Part shown: positions 8,379 through 15,518 of the stretch, in pieces
Numbering within the stretch: the first letter of the stretch is position 1
Layout of the letters: every line of letters begins with the position of its first letter
Assembly (NCBI GenBank): GCA_902567095.1
Contig: CACFLG010000013.1
Span: 1-34,761 of the forward strand
Origin: an uncultured OM182 clade bacterium
GTDB lineage: Bacteria; Pseudomonadota; Gammaproteobacteria; Pseudomonadales; Azotimanducaceae
DNA: 34,761 bases
Reading direction: 5' to 3'
Notes under the pieces: model-generated
Database searches by the model: none
Told to the model about the DNA's origin: nothing
The model's input: only the letters and a program-made list of their open reading frames with translations
Made by a program: the position numbers and the translations under genes

Positions 8379-9005
8379 TTAATCCGACCTTGAGTTTAGA
8401 TTATCCCACGTGTTCCAGAAGATAACATCTTCAGCTGGCTTTCGGTTCGCGGGTCTCAAGACTGCTCCCAGAGTGTAAGCAGCAGGAAACATTACTGTCT
8501 GAGTAACGCCCTCAGGAATGTCTAAAATCTTTGCGATTTCAGCTGATTTCGATGTTAACAATGAGGTCCAGGTAGTACCGATACCACGAGCTCGCATCGC
8601 CACCATCATTGACCAGGCAGCAGGAAGTATAGATCCATAGAAACCCACCTGCTCACTAACAGAATCTCCTGGCTCCCCTATCGCCAGAACAAAAATCATA
8701 CAGGGTATCTCGTGTAATCTATCCATTAATACGAGATGCGAGCTCTTTAGAGCAATTCCTCTGGTCTTGCTGATCTCTAAAAGGATCTGGCGATACAATT
8801 TAGCTATATCAGATTTCCGCTTCTTGTCGGTCAAAATCAAGAACCGCCAATTTTCGCCGATAATTCCTGTGGGCGCCTGAACTGCCGCATTTATGCATGC
8901 GATTAAATCTTCTTCGCTGATTGACCTTGAGTAATCCAGTTTTTTTCGAACTGATCGGGTAGAGCTAAGAACAAATTCGATATCGTTTTTATCCGGATTC
9001 TCCAT
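8379..9005 (-). CDS. nitroreductase-family flavoprotein
   Basis: A 208-residue FMN-dependent oxidoreductase of the nitroreductase fold. RSVRKKLD near residues 17-24 contains the arginines that contact the FMN phosphate. AAVQAPTGIIGENWRFLIL (39-57) is the conserved helix and strand over the isoalloxazine ring, and ARGIGTTWTSL is the second FMN loop. Members reduce quinones, nitroaromatics or enones with NAD(P)H; the physiological substrate here is unknown. It is cytosolic and probably a homodimer. It starts 67 bp from the divergent DUF2237 gene and converges tail to tail with the helicase gene, leaving 16 bp between the stops. Confidence 0.85.
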   Translation of the reverse strand: MENPDKNDIEFVLSSTRSVRKKLDYSRSISEEDLIACINAAVQAPTGIIGENWRFLILTDKKRKSDIAKLYRQILLEISKTRGIALKSSHLVLMDRLHEIPCMIFVLAIGEPGDSVSEQVGFYGSILPAAWSMMVAMRARGIGTTWTSLLTSKSAEIAKILDIPEGVTQTVMFPAAYTLGAVLRPANRKPAEDVIFWNTWDNLNSRSD

Positions 9006-9072
9006 CTTATCGCGTCATGTTCCTCGAAAATGTGTATCATAATATTTTGTAATCAAAAACAGCACCTTTTTT

Positions 9073-9462
9073 ATGTCTAAAAGATTTGAACTTTTTCCCT
9101 CCGTAAATGTTTTGGGAGGAGAGCTTAAACCCTGTGGTAACGATCCGGTTACAGGGTTTTTTAGAGATGGCTTTTGTAATACGTGTACAGAGGACTTAGG
9201 ATCTCATACGGTTTGTGTAGAGGTCTCGAATGATTTTTTAAATTACTCAAAAGAGGTAGGTAATGATTTATCTACTCCAATCCAGCTTGCGCGATTTCCC
9301 GGTTTAATCCAAGGCGATCGTTGGTGCCTATGCGCTGGGAGGTGGCTGGAAGCGTATAAGGAGGGCAAGGCCCCAAAGATTTTCTTGGAAAATACCCACA
9401 TCGACGCGATGAAAATTATCCCTCGGGAATTATTAGAAGAATTCGCTGCTCAAATTAATTAA
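9073..9462 (+). CDS. DUF2237 family protein
   Basis: A 129-residue cytosolic protein matching the conserved uncharacterised family DUF2237. Visible landmarks are NVLGGELKPCGNDPVTGFFR, CNTCTEDLGSHTVC, GNDLSTP, FPGLIQGDRWCLCAGRWLEA and a final ENTHIDAMKIIP segment. Cys23, Cys35, Cys38, Cys48 and the WCLC pair suggest possible metal or redox chemistry, but I know of no demonstrated function. ATG start at 9073. Its stop overlaps the stop of the convergent CoA-transferase-like gene by 8 bp (9455-9462). Assignment to the family is confident; function is unknown. Confidence 0.85.
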   Translation: MSKRFELFPSVNVLGGELKPCGNDPVTGFFRDGFCNTCTEDLGSHTVCVEVSNDFLNYSKEVGNDLSTPIQLARFPGLIQGDRWCLCAGRWLEAYKEGKAPKIFLENTHIDAMKIIPRELLEEFAAQIN

Positions 9463-10705
9463 TAAACTTTATCAACTCTTCTTGATGAAGAGGATCAGAT
9501 ATCTCAATCAATTTTTTGGCTCGATCTCTCAATGAACAGTTTTTTATTTCAGCTACACCATACTCGGTAACGATCGTATCGACATCCGTTCTCAATGCTG
9601 TAACAAAATCTACTCTGGGAACAATTTTTGAAATCTTTCTGTCTTTGGTAGAGGCACTCATTGCGACTATCGATCTCCCGCCTTTAGAGGCACAAGCCGA
9701 TCTCATGAAATCAACAGAACCCCCGGTACCAGAAATCTGGCGGTTGCCAACCATCTCAGCGTTTACCTGACCAAAGAGATCGACTTGTATAGCTGAATTA
9801 ATTGATACAAAATTTTCTAGCTGACTAATAATGTTTATCTCATGTGTATAATTCGCACTCTTGAAAAGAACGTCAGCTGCTTTTCGATTAACTGCTAGCC
9901 AGTCCAGCATTCTTTCCGATCCCAGAGCCATCCCGATTACGTGTTTCCCTCTGTCAATTTTTTTACGCGACCCATTAATAACACCCGCGTCGATGAGATC
10001 CATCACTGCGTCGTCTAAGAGCCCTCCATGAAAACCTAGATCGCTGTGATTTTTTAGATTCGCTAAGATTGCTGAGGGAACTGCTCCTATGCCTGTCTGA
10101 AGACAATCTCCATCAGAAATTAAATCACTCACTATCCGCCCAATTTTTTGGGAGCTCTTGTCAATCTCTACTGAAGGGTAAACCGGCTTTCCCGACACAT
10201 TTTGGATAACTAAGTCTACGCGATCGCTCTCCACTTTTGGACATGTCCTTGGTGCTAAAAAACTCGAATTTTCTTCAATGATTATGTGTCTAGCACTGAG
10301 CATTATTGCATCAAGAAAATCGATATTTGGTCCAAATCTTAAAACTCCGTCAATGTCCCTGGCAGCTTGAAAAATAGCCACATCGAGCTCTAAATTTGAC
10401 AGGAAGTCAAAAATATTTCGCATGTGAATTGGTATAAAACTCACGCGCCCTTCGGCCACTCCTTCCTTCAAGTAAGGGCTCATAAAGAAAGTTTTTAAAC
10501 TAGATCCTGCTCCGAGAAGAGATAAATCTTTCTTATTTGTCCCACCAAGAGGAAATTGAATCCACTGAATATCTCTGAAATAAGTTTGGTTCTCTTCGAT
10601 CAAAGAGATTATGCCTTTGGGCTCACTGGCGCTCCCGCTCACATAGACCGATACTCCAGGAGTTAGTAGCGACTTTAAGTTCTCAATGACTTTATCATTA
10701 TCCAT
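9455..10705 (-). CDS. acetyl-CoA hydrolase / CoA-transferase family protein with atypical active site
   Basis: The length (416 residues) and architecture match the acetyl-CoA hydrolase/4-hydroxybutyrate CoA-transferase family. There is an N-terminal domain with GVSVYVSGSASEP (17-29), a CoA-binding-type loop CLQTGIGAVPSAIL (201-214), QVNAEMVGNRQISGTGGSVDF, and a C-terminal VDTIVTEYGVAEIKNCSLRDRA. In characterised transferases the catalytic glutamate lies in a motif like LGVHSEM. The equivalent here is LGFHGGLLDD, with Gly228 where the Glu should be. It may be a hydrolase, a degenerate paralogue, or a subfamily with shifted chemistry. ATG start at 10705. It is divergent from the CYP153 gene, which may indicate shared use in fatty-acid or alkane catabolism; that link is only positional. 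Confidence 0.8.
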   Translation of the reverse strand: MDNDKVIENLKSLLTPGVSVYVSGSASEPKGIISLIEENQTYFRDIQWIQFPLGGTNKKDLSLLGAGSSLKTFFMSPYLKEGVAEGRVSFIPIHMRNIFDFLSNLELDVAIFQAARDIDGVLRFGPNIDFLDAIMLSARHIIIEENSSFLAPRTCPKVESDRVDLVIQNVSGKPVYPSVEIDKSSQKIGRIVSDLISDGDCLQTGIGAVPSAILANLKNHSDLGFHGGLLDDAVMDLIDAGVINGSRKKIDRGKHVIGMALGSERMLDWLAVNRKAADVLFKSANYTHEINIISQLENFVSINSAIQVDLFGQVNAEMVGNRQISGTGGSVDFMRSACASKGGRSIVAMSASTKDRKISKIVPRVDFVTALRTDVDTIVTEYGVAEIKNCSLRDRAKKLIEISDPLHQEELIKFIN

Positions 10706-10735
10706 CCCTCACACTTTATAAATTTACCCGGGCTC

Positions 10736-10764
10736 TTGTCGACAACAAAATAAAAAAATAGAAT
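10736..10764 (+). promoter_or_regulatory. candidate sigma-70 promoter for CYP153
   Basis: TTGTCG (10736-10741, four of six consensus bases) is followed after 17 bp by TAGAAT (10759-10764, five of six). Transcription would start near 10771, giving a leader of about 22 nt before the CYP153 ATG. The spacer is A-rich. No operator was recognised. Prediction by eye only. Confidence 0.4.
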
Positions 10765-10792
10765 CTTGGCTGGCGAGAAACAAGAGAAAACG

Positions 10793-12058
10793 ATGAGCGA
10801 GACAGCTGAAGAAAAAACTTTTGATTTACCAGACCCTTGGAAAATAGATATCGCTGATATCAATCCAGTTAATCCTGCGCTTTTTCAGCAAGACAAACAT
10901 TGGGATGTTTTTTCTCGTTTGCGTAAAGATGACCCGGTTCACTTTAATGAAGACTCAGATTTTGGCAGGTATTGGTCGATCACCAAGTTTAACCACATCA
11001 TGGAAGTCGACACTAACCATAAAGTCTTTTCGTCTGAAGGTGGAATTACCCTAGGTCCAACAGCGAGCCAAATTGCTTCCGGCGAAGCAATGGACACTCC
11101 AATGTTCATTGCGATGGATCCTCCAAAACATGACCAACAAAGAGCCACCGTCTCACCCGTGGTGCAGCCATCCAATCTTGCTAAATTAGAAAACACCATC
11201 CGAACACGAGCAGGAAAAATACTCGATGAACTGCCCAGAAATGACGAATTCGATTGGGTAGACAAAGTTTCTATAGAATTAACCACCCAGATGTTAGCAA
11301 CTCTTTTCGATTTCCCTTTCGAGGACCGAAGGAAGCTTACACGATGGTCAGACGTTGCAACAGCAATACCCGGACAAGGGATAATTGATTCGTTACAACA
11401 AAGAAGAGAAGAACTGCTTGATTGTCTTAATTGCTTCACCGAACTCTGGAACATCAAGGCAAAGAAGCCTGAAAGCAACGATTTGATATCAATGCTTGTT
11501 CATGGAGAAGAAACCAGAAATATGCAGCCGTTAGAGTTCCTTGGCAACCTTATTCTTCTAATAGTGGGAGGGAACGACACAACCCGAAATTCTATCTCCG
11601 GTGGGGTGTTGGCCTTAAATGAAAACCCGATGGAATATCAGAAGCTTCGCAACGATCCCTCGTTGATTAAAAGCATGGTGCCTGAAATAATTCGGTGGCA
11701 GACACCGCTGGCTTACATGAGAAGAACAGCTCTTCAGGATATAAACTTCCACGGAAAGAAAATCAACGAAGGAGATAAAGTAGTAATGTGGTACGTCTCT
11801 GGGAACCGAGATGAAGAGGTAATTGATAATCCTGACAACTTTATCATTGACCGTAAAAATGCAAGACACCACCTTGCATTTGGCTTTGGCATACACCGAT
11901 GCATGGGCAATCGATTGGCCGAAATGCAGCTCAGGGTGGTTTGGGAAGAAATCCTGAAACGGTTTCGCTTTATAGAATTATGTGGAGATGTGGAACGCAC
12001 ATATTCGTCCTTCGTAAAGGGCTACACAAGCATGCCAGTAAAAATTCATGATTGGTAA
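10793..12058 (+). CDS. cytochrome P450 CYP153 family, alkane/fatty acid terminal hydroxylase
   Basis: This 421-residue soluble bacterial P450 has the I-helix GGNDTT (259-264), the ExxR pair Glu298/Arg301 (EIIRWQTP) and the heme-ligand Cys370 in FGFGIHRC. Beyond generic motifs, MFIAMDPPKHD (104-114), FDWVDKVSIELTTQMLATLFDFP, LTRWSDV, LLIVGGNDTTRNS, VVMWYVSGNRD and SFVKGYTSMPV agree closely with CYP153A proteins of Alcanivorax and Marinobacter as I remember them. CYP153 enzymes insert oxygen at the terminal carbon of n-alkanes or fatty acids. They take electrons from a ferredoxin and a ferredoxin reductase; neither gene is adjacent. I chose ATG 10793; a TTG at 10766 lies inside the promoter region. 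Two hairpins separate it from the convergent amt gene. Confidence 0.92.
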   Translation: MSETAEEKTFDLPDPWKIDIADINPVNPALFQQDKHWDVFSRLRKDDPVHFNEDSDFGRYWSITKFNHIMEVDTNHKVFSSEGGITLGPTASQIASGEAMDTPMFIAMDPPKHDQQRATVSPVVQPSNLAKLENTIRTRAGKILDELPRNDEFDWVDKVSIELTTQMLATLFDFPFEDRRKLTRWSDVATAIPGQGIIDSLQQRREELLDCLNCFTELWNIKAKKPESNDLISMLVHGEETRNMQPLEFLGNLILLIVGGNDTTRNSISGGVLALNENPMEYQKLRNDPSLIKSMVPEIIRWQTPLAYMRRTALQDINFHGKKINEGDKVVMWYVSGNRDEEVIDNPDNFIIDRKNARHHLAFGFGIHRCMGNRLAEMQLRVVWEEILKRFRFIELCGDVERTYSSFVKGYTSMPVKIHDW

Positions 12059-12101
12059 GATAGAGACAGTCGCTTAGCAGCCTGGAGCTGTTTTAGACTT
12101 T

Positions 12102-12127
12102 AAAAAAAAGCCCTCATTTTGAGGGCT
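12102..12127 (-). terminator. rho-independent terminator downstream of amt
   Basis: On the minus strand AGCCCTC and GAGGGCT (12109-12115 with 12121-12127) form a 7-bp stem with a 5-nt loop, followed by eight U residues (12102-12109 on the plus strand are A). The polarity fits amt. On the plus strand there is no T run after the hairpin, so it is a poor terminator for CYP153. Confidence 0.8.
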
Positions 12128-12151
12128 AATAGAGGGATAACTGAGAAGAAA

Positions 12152-12171
12152 GGGCCTCCCACGGGAGGCCC
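12152..12171 (-). terminator. GC-rich hairpin after amt, first of two in tandem
   Basis: GGGCCTCC and GGAGGCCC flank a 4-nt centre, giving a very stable palindromic stem 14 nt past the amt stop and upstream of the canonical terminator at 12102-12127. No U tract follows directly on either strand. It may back up termination from both directions or protect the amt mRNA 3' end. Confidence 0.55.
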
Positions 12172-12185
12172 AATCCAGAGGGACC

Positions 12186-13460
12186 TTAGCTTCTGAATTC
12201 CGGATAAGCTTCTAATCCGGTTTCTGAAATATCTATACCTTGAGCTTCCTCTTCTTCCGAAACTCGTATGCCCATGACCATTTTCAGTATGGTCCAGACA
12301 ATAAAGCTTGCTCCAAAAACCCATATAAAGATGGTAGCGGCTCCAATGAGTTGTCCGGAGAAAGAGACTCCATCATTAGTAAGAGGCACTAAAAGCAATC
12401 CAAGCAGTCCGCAGGTTCCATGAACTGAAATCGCGCCTACAGGGTCGTCGATCTTGATCTTGTCTAAAAATACGATAGAAAGCACAACCAACACACCGCC
12501 AATAGCACCAAAAATTGTTGCAAGTAGAGGGGTCGGAGTAGACGGCTCAGCTGTAATGGCTACGAGACCTGCCAATGCACCATTTAAAACCATCGTTAGA
12601 TCGGCTTTCCCGAACATTATTTTGGAAGTTATTAGAGCTGCAATCGCACCTCCGGCCGCCGCCGTGTTGGTATTCAAGAAAACCACTGCAACCGCGTTTG
12701 CGCTTGCCGCATCACCTAGCTTTAAGACTGAACCGCCATTGAATCCAAACCAGCCCATCCACAATATAAACGTTCCCAAAGTCGCGAGGGGTAAATTTGC
12801 ACCTGGAAGAGCATTAACAGTTCCGTCCGGACCATATTTACCTGTTCGCGCACCTAAAAGGAGGACTCCCGCTAAGGCCGCGGAGGCCCCTGCCATATGG
12901 ACAATTCCTGACCCCGCAAAATCCGAGAAACCAAGATCCCCTAGATTGTACAATCCAAATACATCTGCACCGTTCCAGGTCCATGAGCCTTCAAGCGGGT
13001 AAATCAAACCTGTCATCACCACTGCAAAAGCAAAAAATGCCCACAGTTTCATTCGCTCAGCGACAGATCCAGATATTATTGACATCGCCGTGGCGACAAA
13101 TACCACCTGGAAGAAAAAATCTGAGGCGTCAGCGTAGATAGATCCGCCGTCAAAACCTTCTGATGCAGATTCAGCTACAACGCTCGCAGTCAACGCATCT
13201 GCGCTGGCAGCTCCGTCCAATTCTATTCCTGATAAGAATATTCCTCCCCCGTACATGACCGCGTACCCACAAACCAAATACATGACGCAAGAAATCGAAA
13301 ATAGAGTAATATTTTTTGCTAAAATAACTGAGGTATTCTTAGATCTAACCAAGCCTGCTTCCAACATGGCAAATCCTGCCGCCATCCACATGACAAGAGC
13401 GCCGCACACTAAAAAATAAAATGTATCGAGCGCATATTGAAGTTCATAAATTTGATCCAC
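12186..13460 (-). CDS. amtB: ammonium transporter AmtB
   Basis: A 424-residue polytopic inner-membrane channel of the Amt/Rh family, with about eleven hydrophobic segments. The signature DFAGSGIVHMAGASAAL (180-196) carries Asp180 and the first pore histidine, His188. The second, His347, is in ISVHGTCGLLGLL. The start is GTG 13460 with AGGGAGA 7 nt upstream. The protein begins directly at the first membrane helix (YALDTFYFLVCGALVMW), without the cleaved signal peptide that E. coli AmtB has. Residues 78-112 form an extended Ala/Ser/Asp-rich loop. A P-II gene (glnK) commonly accompanies amtB; none is present on either side. A sigma-54 promoter lies just upstream, consistent with induction under nitrogen limitation. 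Confidence 0.93.
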   Translation of the reverse strand: MDQIYELQYALDTFYFLVCGALVMWMAAGFAMLEAGLVRSKNTSVILAKNITLFSISCVMYLVCGYAVMYGGGIFLSGIELDGAASADALTASVVAESASEGFDGGSIYADASDFFFQVVFVATAMSIISGSVAERMKLWAFFAFAVVMTGLIYPLEGSWTWNGADVFGLYNLGDLGFSDFAGSGIVHMAGASAALAGVLLLGARTGKYGPDGTVNALPGANLPLATLGTFILWMGWFGFNGGSVLKLGDAASANAVAVVFLNTNTAAAGGAIAALITSKIMFGKADLTMVLNGALAGLVAITAEPSTPTPLLATIFGAIGGVLVVLSIVFLDKIKIDDPVGAISVHGTCGLLGLLLVPLTNDGVSFSGQLIGAATIFIWVFGASFIVWTILKMVMGIRVSEEEEAQGIDISETGLEAYPEFRS

Positions 13461-13502
13461 TGGATTCTCCCTAATAAAAAAATTGTCTTACAAGTCTGAA
13501 TT

Positions 13503-13518
13503 TGCAAACTTAATGCCA
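13503..13518 (-). promoter_or_regulatory. sigma-54 promoter of amtB
   Basis: Read on the minus strand, TGGCA (13518-13514), six bases and TTGCA (13507-13503) match the sigma-54 consensus at the -24 GG and -12 GC elements, with exactly 10 bp between the GG and GC pairs. Transcription would start near 13492, leaving about 30 nt before the amtB GTG and its ribosome-binding site. Sigma-54/NtrC control of amt genes is well established in proteobacteria, which raises confidence. Confidence 0.75.
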
Positions 13519-13611
13519 AGTTTGAACACCCCGTTTTTTGGCGCGGCTTAGAGACATTTATTGAGCTGATAATTTGCTTTGCCCTGATTTAAGGCGTCCC
13601 TATTTTTCTCT

Positions 13612-13628
13612 TGCACCGGTTTAAAGCA
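13612..13628. promoter_or_regulatory. possible degenerate NtrC-binding site
   Basis: TGCACC, five bases, AAAGCA resembles the 17-bp NtrC dyad (TGCACC-N5-GGTGCA): the left half matches fully, while the right half keeps only the terminal GCA. It lies about 120 bp upstream of the predicted amtB transcription start, a normal enhancer distance. Half-site matches occur by chance, so this is weak. Confidence 0.3.
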
Positions 13629-13934
13629 AATTTATACGGAACTACAAAATAGAGTTTTTGGCTTTAGAGACGTGGTTGACTTTACTTCGGACAAAAACCA
13701 GTGAAGATCGCTCATTCTTGAAGAGGTCTTGAAAATTAGTACTTCGGTTTATTGACAAGAACCTTATGAGCGAATCTAATTCACTCGTAACTCACAGCAT
13801 TATTGATCTTTTTCCCTGGGGCGTTGATAGATTTGCCATGCTGAATTTCTAGGGAATTGTTCATTAGACGATTTACCCTAAGAACTATTTTTCATCTGGC
13901 AAACCAACGGCCAAAGTCCTGCTTGCAGTAACGG

Positions 13935-14762
13935 TTAAATCGGGGGGCGCCCATCTTCTATTGTTACCCGATGCATAAGCCTTTCAGACGGCCAATAATC
14001 ATTCACAGGTTTGTGTTGAGTTATCCTGTTATCCCAAAACGCGACCGAATCTGTTTCCCATTTAAACCTACAAGTGAACTCAGGGAGAGTAAGGTGTTCG
14101 CATAGAAATCTAAGAAGGGAAGAACTTTCTCTCTGTTTCATGTCCTTTATTTCCAAAGTGAATAGGGAGTTAACAAATATCCCTTTTTTGCCGGACTCAG
14201 GGTGGGTGCGGATCACGGGGTGCTCAACGGGCGGATTATTCTGAATCATCTCATTCAGACGTTCACGACCTCCAGGCTCATTAATGCTCTCTTTAAAACC
14301 GTAGGAGAAGTCGTGAACTGCAGTGAGACCCGATAAAAAAGATCGCATTTTATCAGATAAACCTTCAAAAGCTGCGGACATGCTCGCAAACATCGTATCT
14401 CCTCCTCGCTCAGGGATAATTAGCCCATGCAGGACCGATCCCGAAGGAGGACAGCGTCTGAAAGTCATATCAGAATGCCACGCTTCTATTTTCGAAGGGT
14501 TAGCTAAATTATTTTCCAAGATTGTAATCTCTGGGTAACCGTTTAAATTTCCGTATGCTTCATGAAGCTGTGGCACACCAAAATAACGGGCAAATCGCAC
14601 GTGAGATTTAGGATTGATTGGTTGGTCGCGAAAAAAAACTACCTCGAAATCGTTAATAGCCGTCTTTAAAAAATCTATTTCTTTTCTTTCTAACGGCCTA
14701 TCTAGGTCAACGCCGTGAATAATCGCTCCTAAAGCGCCTGAAACGTACTCAATCTCATACAT
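13935..14762 (-). CDS. TauD/TfdA-family Fe(II)/2-oxoglutarate dioxygenase
   Basis: A 275-residue cytosolic oxygenase of the taurine dioxygenase type (E. coli TauD is 283). The iron triad is His96 and Asp98 (EAWHSDMTF) plus His250 (DNRITQHKP), and Arg265 (LMHRVTI) should hold the 2-oxoglutarate carboxylate. The N-terminal LGAIIHGVDLDRPL and the middle ERGGDTMFASM are family hallmarks. Substrates could be taurine, another sulfonate or sulfate ester, or an aryloxyalkanoate. There is no sulfonate transporter nearby, so taurine is not assured. ATG start at 14762, 4 nt after the stop of a small upstream ORF that probably shares the transcript. Confidence 0.87.
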   Translation of the reverse strand: MYEIEYVSGALGAIIHGVDLDRPLERKEIDFLKTAINDFEVVFFRDQPINPKSHVRFARYFGVPQLHEAYGNLNGYPEITILENNLANPSKIEAWHSDMTFRRCPPSGSVLHGLIIPERGGDTMFASMSAAFEGLSDKMRSFLSGLTAVHDFSYGFKESINEPGGRERLNEMIQNNPPVEHPVIRTHPESGKKGIFVNSLFTLEIKDMKQRESSSLLRFLCEHLTLPEFTCRFKWETDSVAFWDNRITQHKPVNDYWPSERLMHRVTIEDGRPPI

Positions 14763-14766
14763 TTTC

Positions 14767-14937
14767 TCATTGATCCGTTGAGCTTAGCTCAGAAGCCAAC
14801 AGCGTTGCCTTCGCATCGAGCTCTGCAATCAGCTCTTTTGTTTTGTGGACTGAAAGTGCAACCACCCGGTCCGGTCCAAGTCTCTGTAGCCCCTGCTGAA
14901 TATCAACTGCCAACTGGGTTAATTCTTTATTTTTCAT
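14767..14937 (-). CDS. small hypothetical protein upstream of the dioxygenase
   Basis: A 56-residue ORF starting at ATG 14937 (MKNKELTQLAVDIQQGLQRL). The frame is open further up to 15000, but the upstream part overlaps the divergent ORF, and the internal ATG gives a more protein-like, soluble sequence. Residues about 5-50 are predicted to be helical with heptad-like Leu/Ala spacing (LAVDIQQGL, ELIAELDAKATLLASEL). I do not recognise the family. Its stop is 4 nt before the TauD-type start, so cotranscription is likely. It could be a regulatory or accessory partner, or simply a conserved small ORF. Confidence 0.5.
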   Translation of the reverse strand: MKNKELTQLAVDIQQGLQRLGPDRVVALSVHKTKELIAELDAKATLLASELSSTDQ

Positions 14938-14986
14938 CTTGACCCTCAGTGAATGAGCGAGGTTGATGATGATAACGTAAAGTCTC

Positions 14987-15295
14987 ATGCTTAACACCAC
15001 AGTCTCTTTTTTAAAACAAACAAAACTGGATGACTATTTGAAAACGCGAACCCTTTTTTCGACAAATTTTAAAGGTAGGGAAATAGAAATAACTAATTCC
15101 GAATCCACTTTTATACTTCTGGTTGATGGCCTTGTTAGAACAAAAAGAGTTCCTAGCTCAGACTGCGTCCAAATATCATTATCGACAACAATTCAGACAG
15201 GATACGAGTGGCATGAGCACTTAGAAGCTATTATCGATCTCTCTACCAGCAATCCAAAACTAGAAGTAAAGGCGAATAACAAGGAAATTATTTAG
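14987..15295 (+). CDS. small hypothetical protein, divergent from the dioxygenase pair
   Basis: A 102-residue soluble protein, ATG start at 14987. Composition and codon pattern look coding. Middle segments (EIEITNSESTFILLVDGLVR, CVQISLSTTIQTGYEWHEHL) suggest alternating beta strands, followed by a polar tail. No signal peptide or membrane segment. I do not recognise a family. It is transcribed away from the small ORF and TauD-type gene from a 49-bp gap and is followed by the long non-coding region. Only a weak ribosome-binding site (AAAG) precedes the start. Confidence 0.55.
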   Translation: MLNTTVSFLKQTKLDDYLKTRTLFSTNFKGREIEITNSESTFILLVDGLVRTKRVPSSDCVQISLSTTIQTGYEWHEHLEAIIDLSTSNPKLEVKANNKEII

Positions 15296-15483
15296 CTTGA
15301 GATTGTATCTGCTGTGATATCGAACATCTCTACATAAGCGCGAATAAAACACTACATAAAATTGTTTTTTTACTCATAGTCTATTTGAGGCCTCACTAAA
15401 ACGAGAGCACCTTCATAGAAGCGCACAGGGAGATAAGTTCTCCAGACAAAAGAGCTCGCTCAAAATAAATTCCTCGAATATTT

Positions 15484-15512
15484 TTGACAGATCGCCGACT
15501 TGAGGCTATAAA
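15484..15512 (+). promoter_or_regulatory. near-consensus sigma-70 promoter of the candidate small RNA
   Basis: TTGACA (15484-15489), a perfect -35, is followed after exactly 17 bp by TATAAA (15507-15512), five of six -10 bases. It is the best sigma-70 match I found in the window. Start predicted near 15519. It points at a stretch with no convincing ORF and away from the preceding gene, so it is unlikely to serve an annotated protein. Confidence 0.65.
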
Positions 15513-15518
15513 AAGATT

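Larger units (their letters stand above)
13461..13934. other. 474-bp non-coding region between amtB and the dioxygenase gene
   Basis: It holds the amtB leader and sigma-54 promoter (13492-13518) and the possible NtrC site (13612-13628). The remainder, about 13630-13934, lies downstream of the dioxygenase stop. It has no ORF I can support beyond a 28-codon plus-strand frame, and no hairpin with a T tract. The dioxygenase gene reads towards it. Confidence 0.6.

Noticed and set aside
12102-12171. Hairpins as terminators for CYP153 (plus strand)
   Set aside because: No T run follows either hairpin on the plus strand; the polarity of the A/T tract fits amtB.
12454-13002. 182-codon plus-strand frame opposite amtB
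   Set aside because: Antisense shadow of a clear, well-conserved membrane protein; Ala/Pro-rich product typical of reverse-complement reading.
13766-13852. 28-codon ATG frame in the amtB-dioxygenase spacer
   Set aside because: Very short, no ribosome-binding site, no promoter aligned with it.
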